Source: Termitomyces sp. T153 (taxonomy: Eukaryota > Basidiomycota > Agaricomycetes > Agaricales > Lyophyllaceae). From it: 64,000 bases of DNA. Position numbers and translations under genes: made by a program. The notes below the pieces were generated by a model. It saw only the letters and a list, made by a program, of their open reading frames with translations, was not told the DNA's origin and made no database searches. Position 1 is the first letter of the stretch; the number at the start of each line of letters is the position of its first letter. Below are positions 60,494 through 64,000 of this stretch, piece after piece. The DNA lies in contig JACKQL020000036.1 in NCBI GenBank assembly GCA_018296165.2, forward strand, positions 1 to 64,000, in the 5' to 3' direction.

Positions 60494-60607
60494 GTATAGG
60501 ATGTCAAAAAGAGTATAGGATGTCAAAAAGAGTATAGGATGTCAAAAAGAGTATAGGATGTCAAAAAGAGTATAGGATGTCAAAAAGAGTATAGGATGTC
60601 AAAAAGA
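60494..60607 (+). repeat. Perfect tandem array, six copies of 19 bp
   Basis: GTATAGGATGTCAAAAAGA is repeated six times without a mismatch or gap, 177 bp past the stop codon of the transporter gene. The exactness shows recent expansion, in contrast to the mutated surroundings. Confidence 0.98.
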
Positions 60608-60783
60608 TAAAAAAAAGGCCACACATGATAGGGCAGGGAGCATATGTTACTCACACAAACTAAGACTGAACAGAAGCAATGAAAGAGACTACTTGTGACA
60701 ACAAAAGAGGCAGCGGGTTCTTCAAAACAATCTTGTACTATGACACATGCCTGGACAGACAATTTTGTCCTTGCAAATCCAGC

Positions 60784-63196
60784 TTATGAATTACTATCCT
60801 TGTCACCAACTTCCCCATTCCATCCATTTTCTGCAAGGAACTCCATGAATTTAACATCCTCTTCTGAAAAATCCACTCCTGTCATATCTGGTACAAAAAA
60901 GAACGTGATCAATACACCAGTGATGCCACAGATGGCTGTCATAATGGACTAGATCATTCAAGTTGCCTGCATGACTGCTATAGAACTTACCTGCAATAAT
61001 GAATGTCCATCTATACATCCTATCAACATCATTGGAGTACTTTGACAACCATTAGACTTACTTCTTCCCGAGATTGACCTGGATTGGTGTGAAAGCTTGT
61101 GTACCTACTGCAGCGCCAGCTTTTCCAATTGCAGCAGATAGACCATAGCATGTTCCTCTGTTTTTTGATCTACTAGAAAATGGAATTCTGAGTATGAGAT
61201 TGCTTACCTCACAGGTGTAGCATATGACCTATGTAGACAAAATGTTCAAGGTGAAACCACTGCTGGTAAAATACAACCTCCACTCACTCTGCACTGACAA
61301 GCCCCAGGATGTCACCAGGTCCCTATGGTTGTAAACACCACTGACATCCAAAAGAAGCTGATTCATACCAAATTACCAAAAGATTGCATGAGTCCATAAC
61401 TAAAATATGGTACATAAAACCAACCAAATCAAGATCAGCCTCTTGCTGGCATCTTTTAAATGTGAAAACCTGACACATACAAAACAACAAACAAGGGGAT
61501 GATCTTGGTGATTTTATCATAGCTTAAGCCAATAATAAGACCTAGACCACGAGCGCGACTTGAGAACTTCTTTAAACGCAATTAAGAAAAGTCTTGACCA
61601 AACACAAGGTAGCCACTGAATCCGAGCATCATCTAGAAACATGGAGTGGGCTGAATGCCTGATAAACAACAAGACTGACAGTATTTCTTCGACCCATTCT
61701 ATTACAAAACAAGGCGCCAAAAAAGACTCCAGGCAAGGACAGTGATCCGAGCAGAAGTTGCCATTCAGCGGTTCGTTTGATAGAACCATCGTGAATGACA
61801 TTTGATATGATCGTGCCCGAAAACACACCGTTCGGAAAAGTGACCTGTTGGTGCTGGCCATTAATTTATATCACTCAACACATACATGATCACTTGCAAA
61901 GTCATAAAGAAACCTGAAATATTGAGCCAGGATGTGATTTGTCAGTAAAAAGATTAGTGTCACATACCATGCGCCACAAGTGCCAATGAGGGGCCGCCAG
62001 TACCGCTTGATGACCAATATGTATGGTACACGGCCTGAATACCAAGAGAAGTTCAAGAACGAAAGTTGTAGGGAGCCTCGTCTTACGTTTGATTGCTCCT
62101 TCACGATAGAGCTTGGAGTGAACCATCCGTAGACGGAAGTAGAATACTGTCAGAGGTAAAACTATACCGACCCCAAAACAGACACGCCAGACAGTCTGTA
62201 GATGGTCTGTTCCAGCGGCAGATAGAACGATCAAGAATACAGAGACCGCCAAAGGACCCCCAAACTACGTGAATTAGCCGATATTAATTAACATGAAACA
62301 AGATTTGAACTAACAACGAGAACAAGGTTTGTAACCATGATAAAAACTAAACACCAGTCAGTCATTTTCAGAGTCACAAGGCTGACTCAAACCTGGCCCA
62401 CGAGTCTGAACAGATGCCTGATTTGCAGCTTCAGATGCACTGGTAGAAGCAGCAGGATACTCTCCTCCAACTCCCTGAGGGAAGTAGATTACAATAGAAG
62501 GTGCATTATCAAGAAACAGCAAAGAAACTCACAACCCCAGTGATACCTCTTGTGAGAAGTTGTATAATAAGTAAAATGGCAATTATCGTCACATTTCAAT
62601 CGCACCGAGCAAACGTCAGGAACCAGAACAACCCTGCAGGACTTCCTCCCTTCCCATGAGCAGCAGTGGCAAGTGTTGCGCCGAGGACGATAAGAGCTGT
62701 CGTGAAAACTAGGCCGGCCTTTCGACCAACTCGGTCACAAACAAGTCCTATGAAAACCTGACCAATAATAGCACCTTCCAGAAGTGATTTGCGACTGGCT
62801 GAGTGTTTGGATGGGGAATTACTCACCGACAAGTAGCGAGTTAGATACTCGCGTAGAAACATCGGATGTATATGCCGTGGGATAAAGAGTTTCAAAAACC
62901 ACCTGCATAGATGTACTAGTCAATACTATTGTGTCCACGACAGCACAAAAAGCACAAGAGACAGACATTGGTCATGGTCATGACGCTGTTCTGGTCTAGA
63001 AGTCACAAAGCTAAGTTTTCTCCGAGTTTGAGAAAGAAAGGCACTTACACCCATCGCTGACTAAACCAAAGCCTGCTGCAAGAATGGTGAATAGTCCACT
63101 CATATGTTCCTTCGAGGCGAGAAAATCAGTGACTGGTGCCTGCTTGACCTCTCCCTTTAATTTGCTTCCAACGTCAGGTTCAATATCTGAGGACAT
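60784..63196 (-). CDS. MFS transporter, phosphate / glycerophosphodiester (Git1-like) type
   Basis: A plasma-membrane H+ symporter of the major facilitator superfamily, phosphate:H+ symporter branch. Start MSSDIEPDVGSKLKGEV at 63196. Motifs include GLFTILAAGFGLVSDG, IGQVFIGLVCDRVGRK (the MFS loop motif D-R-x-G-R-K), GGPLAVSVFL, the central RYWRPLIGTCG, GVFFGALFCNRMGRR, IIPLFVVLYYGLMQSFGNLGPGD and a C-terminal PDMTGVD..EEDVKFMEFLAENG, ending DSNS. Splitting into many short exons is needed, and all examined junctions keep frame. The 3' half (60784 to about 61540) is nearly free of CpG while the 5' half is CpG-normal. Substrate is inferred from family resemblance only. Duplicated CACGTG boxes lie upstream. 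Confidence 0.82.
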
Positions 63197-63261
63197 TTAT
63201 CCGGATGGTCTACACAGGCGGGAATTTGGCCAGTTCAAGAATCCGCATCATTTAAGCATAT

Positions 63262-63317
63262 GCTTGACGTGAACACGTGTGTGATTAAGTATGTGCTTGA
63301 CGTGAACACGTGTGTGA
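63262..63317 (-). promoter_or_regulatory. Duplicated CACGTG box upstream of the transporter
   Basis: A 23-nt segment (GCTTGACGTGAACACGTGTG plus TGA) occurs exactly at 63262-63284 and 63295-63317, 33 bp apart. Each copy has a CACGTG core (63274-63279 and 63307-63312), about 78 and 111 bp before the start codon. CACGTG is the site of bHLH factors, including the yeast phosphate regulator Pho4, which fits the predicted substrate class. Confidence 0.65.
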
Positions 63318-64000
63318 AGATGGGTGTTTGGCGCAATCTAAATCAACAGTTTACCTTAGCTGGGTATTCGACGAAAAAAAAGTTGAAAAATCAAAAATAA
63401 GGAAGAACCAGATGAAATTTCATTGAACCCACTTCATCCTGTTGTGCCAATCTAGAGTATTAACAATCTGGAACAAGAAGAAAATTTCAGATGGAACTTC
63501 GAGGATGGTCAACAAAACTGTTTGTAGTGTTGGCAACAAGCTGAGTAGCTGAGTAGCATAAAGTACTGTTCTTCATAGTCAAGAGATCATCAGACAGATA
63601 GAATTTACCTCAAGAGTGTCCCTTCTGCATCATCAGTCCAGATTATTGGTAGTGCTGCCTATCAATGGTATGTTGTGACCTGAAAACCTAATTTAAAAAC
63701 TCAATACTGGCCCCCACCTCCTGCTCATAGCTTGAGATATTCATCAGAAAGATATCTTTTCCTTCCACAGTGAGTTTCACAATTTGTAAACAAAGAGGCC
63801 AATGGTACATATGTTTTGGCAGATGTGACAGATAACTAAATTTTCTATGCCTCGGCTGACATAGGTCTGCTTCATGTAAAAAAGAAGTCACTTATCAAAC
63901 AATTCTTAATCATTTGGCTACCAAAATCCATAATTAGCTCTCATGTACGGGAGTACAAAGGATGAAGGCGATGACATTTGTTGTCGGCAATTTCCGGGCA
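63318..64000. other. AT-rich, CpG-poor right flank
   Basis: No gene recognised. CpG becomes sparse again after about 63,330, similar to the transposon blocks, but no element end was identified. The last 60 bases regain some CpG. Confidence 0.45.

Noticed and set aside
60494..60607. CRISPR array
   Set aside because: Direct repeats have no spacers between them, and the genome is eukaryotic.

Overview
The window looks like nuclear DNA of a filamentous basidiomycete, most likely an agaricomycete. The evidence is short introns (about 40-65 bp, GT..AG) in nearly every gene, a Rac1-type GTPase, a Zn2Cys6 transcription factor, and transposons typical of mushroom genomes (Helitron, Tnp2/Plavaka-type DNA transposon, chromodomain Ty3/gypsy, Ty1/copia, a tRNA-derived SINE). 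I cannot name the species.

Two kinds of DNA alternate. CpG-poor, transposon-filled blocks lie at about 1-13,000, 18,250-40,450, 58,800-61,540 and from about 63,330 to the end. CpG-containing gene islands lie at about 13,700-17,200 and 41,200-58,600, plus the 5' part of a transporter at 61,540-63,200.

Layout: (1) 1-5,110, a decayed Helitron (Rep + PIF1-like helicase) ending in a 59-bp minisatellite and a possible 3' terminal hairpin. (2) 6,164-8,351, the N-terminal part of a second Helitron gene split by an unusually long tRNA-headed SINE with a perfect 14-bp target duplication. (3) About 9,470-12,191, a decayed Tnp2-type transposase (minus). (4) Gene island 1: prephenate dehydratase (PHA2), the CCCH cleavage/polyadenylation factor YTH1/CPSF30, and a YjbQ/UPF0047 protein split into eight exons, including 6-nt and 12-nt microexons. 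(5) 18,590-40,057, a retrotransposon nest: a copia fragment, an outer LTR pair (19,591/31,116) enclosing a chromodomain gypsy element (22,256-29,439) that itself carries an antisense solo LTR, then a structurally complete 8.47-kb element (31,582-40,052; 1,148-bp LTRs, GAAGT target duplication) with no recognisable gag-pol. (6) Gene island 2: a Zn2Cys6 factor with a 5-nt microexon in its zinc cluster, a single-pass membrane protein, RAC1, a zinc-finger-like protein, a DUF423/TMEM256 protein, the rRNA methyltransferase SPB1, and a mitochondrial SLS1-like protein. (7) A CpG-poor interval with a perfect 6x19-bp array, then a Git1/phosphate-type MFS transporter whose promoter holds a duplicated CACGTG box.

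The host genes are housekeeping and are not an operon-like pathway; only the DUF423/SPB1 pair (165 bp apart, divergent) clearly shares a regulatory region. The strongest unusual signals are the protein-verified microexons, a 4-bp duplication at a PHA2 splice donor, a GC-AG intron in RAC1, the LTR pair whose differences mostly resolve to lost CpG sites, and the dense nesting of one LTR family. I found no clearly new enzymatic or defence system.
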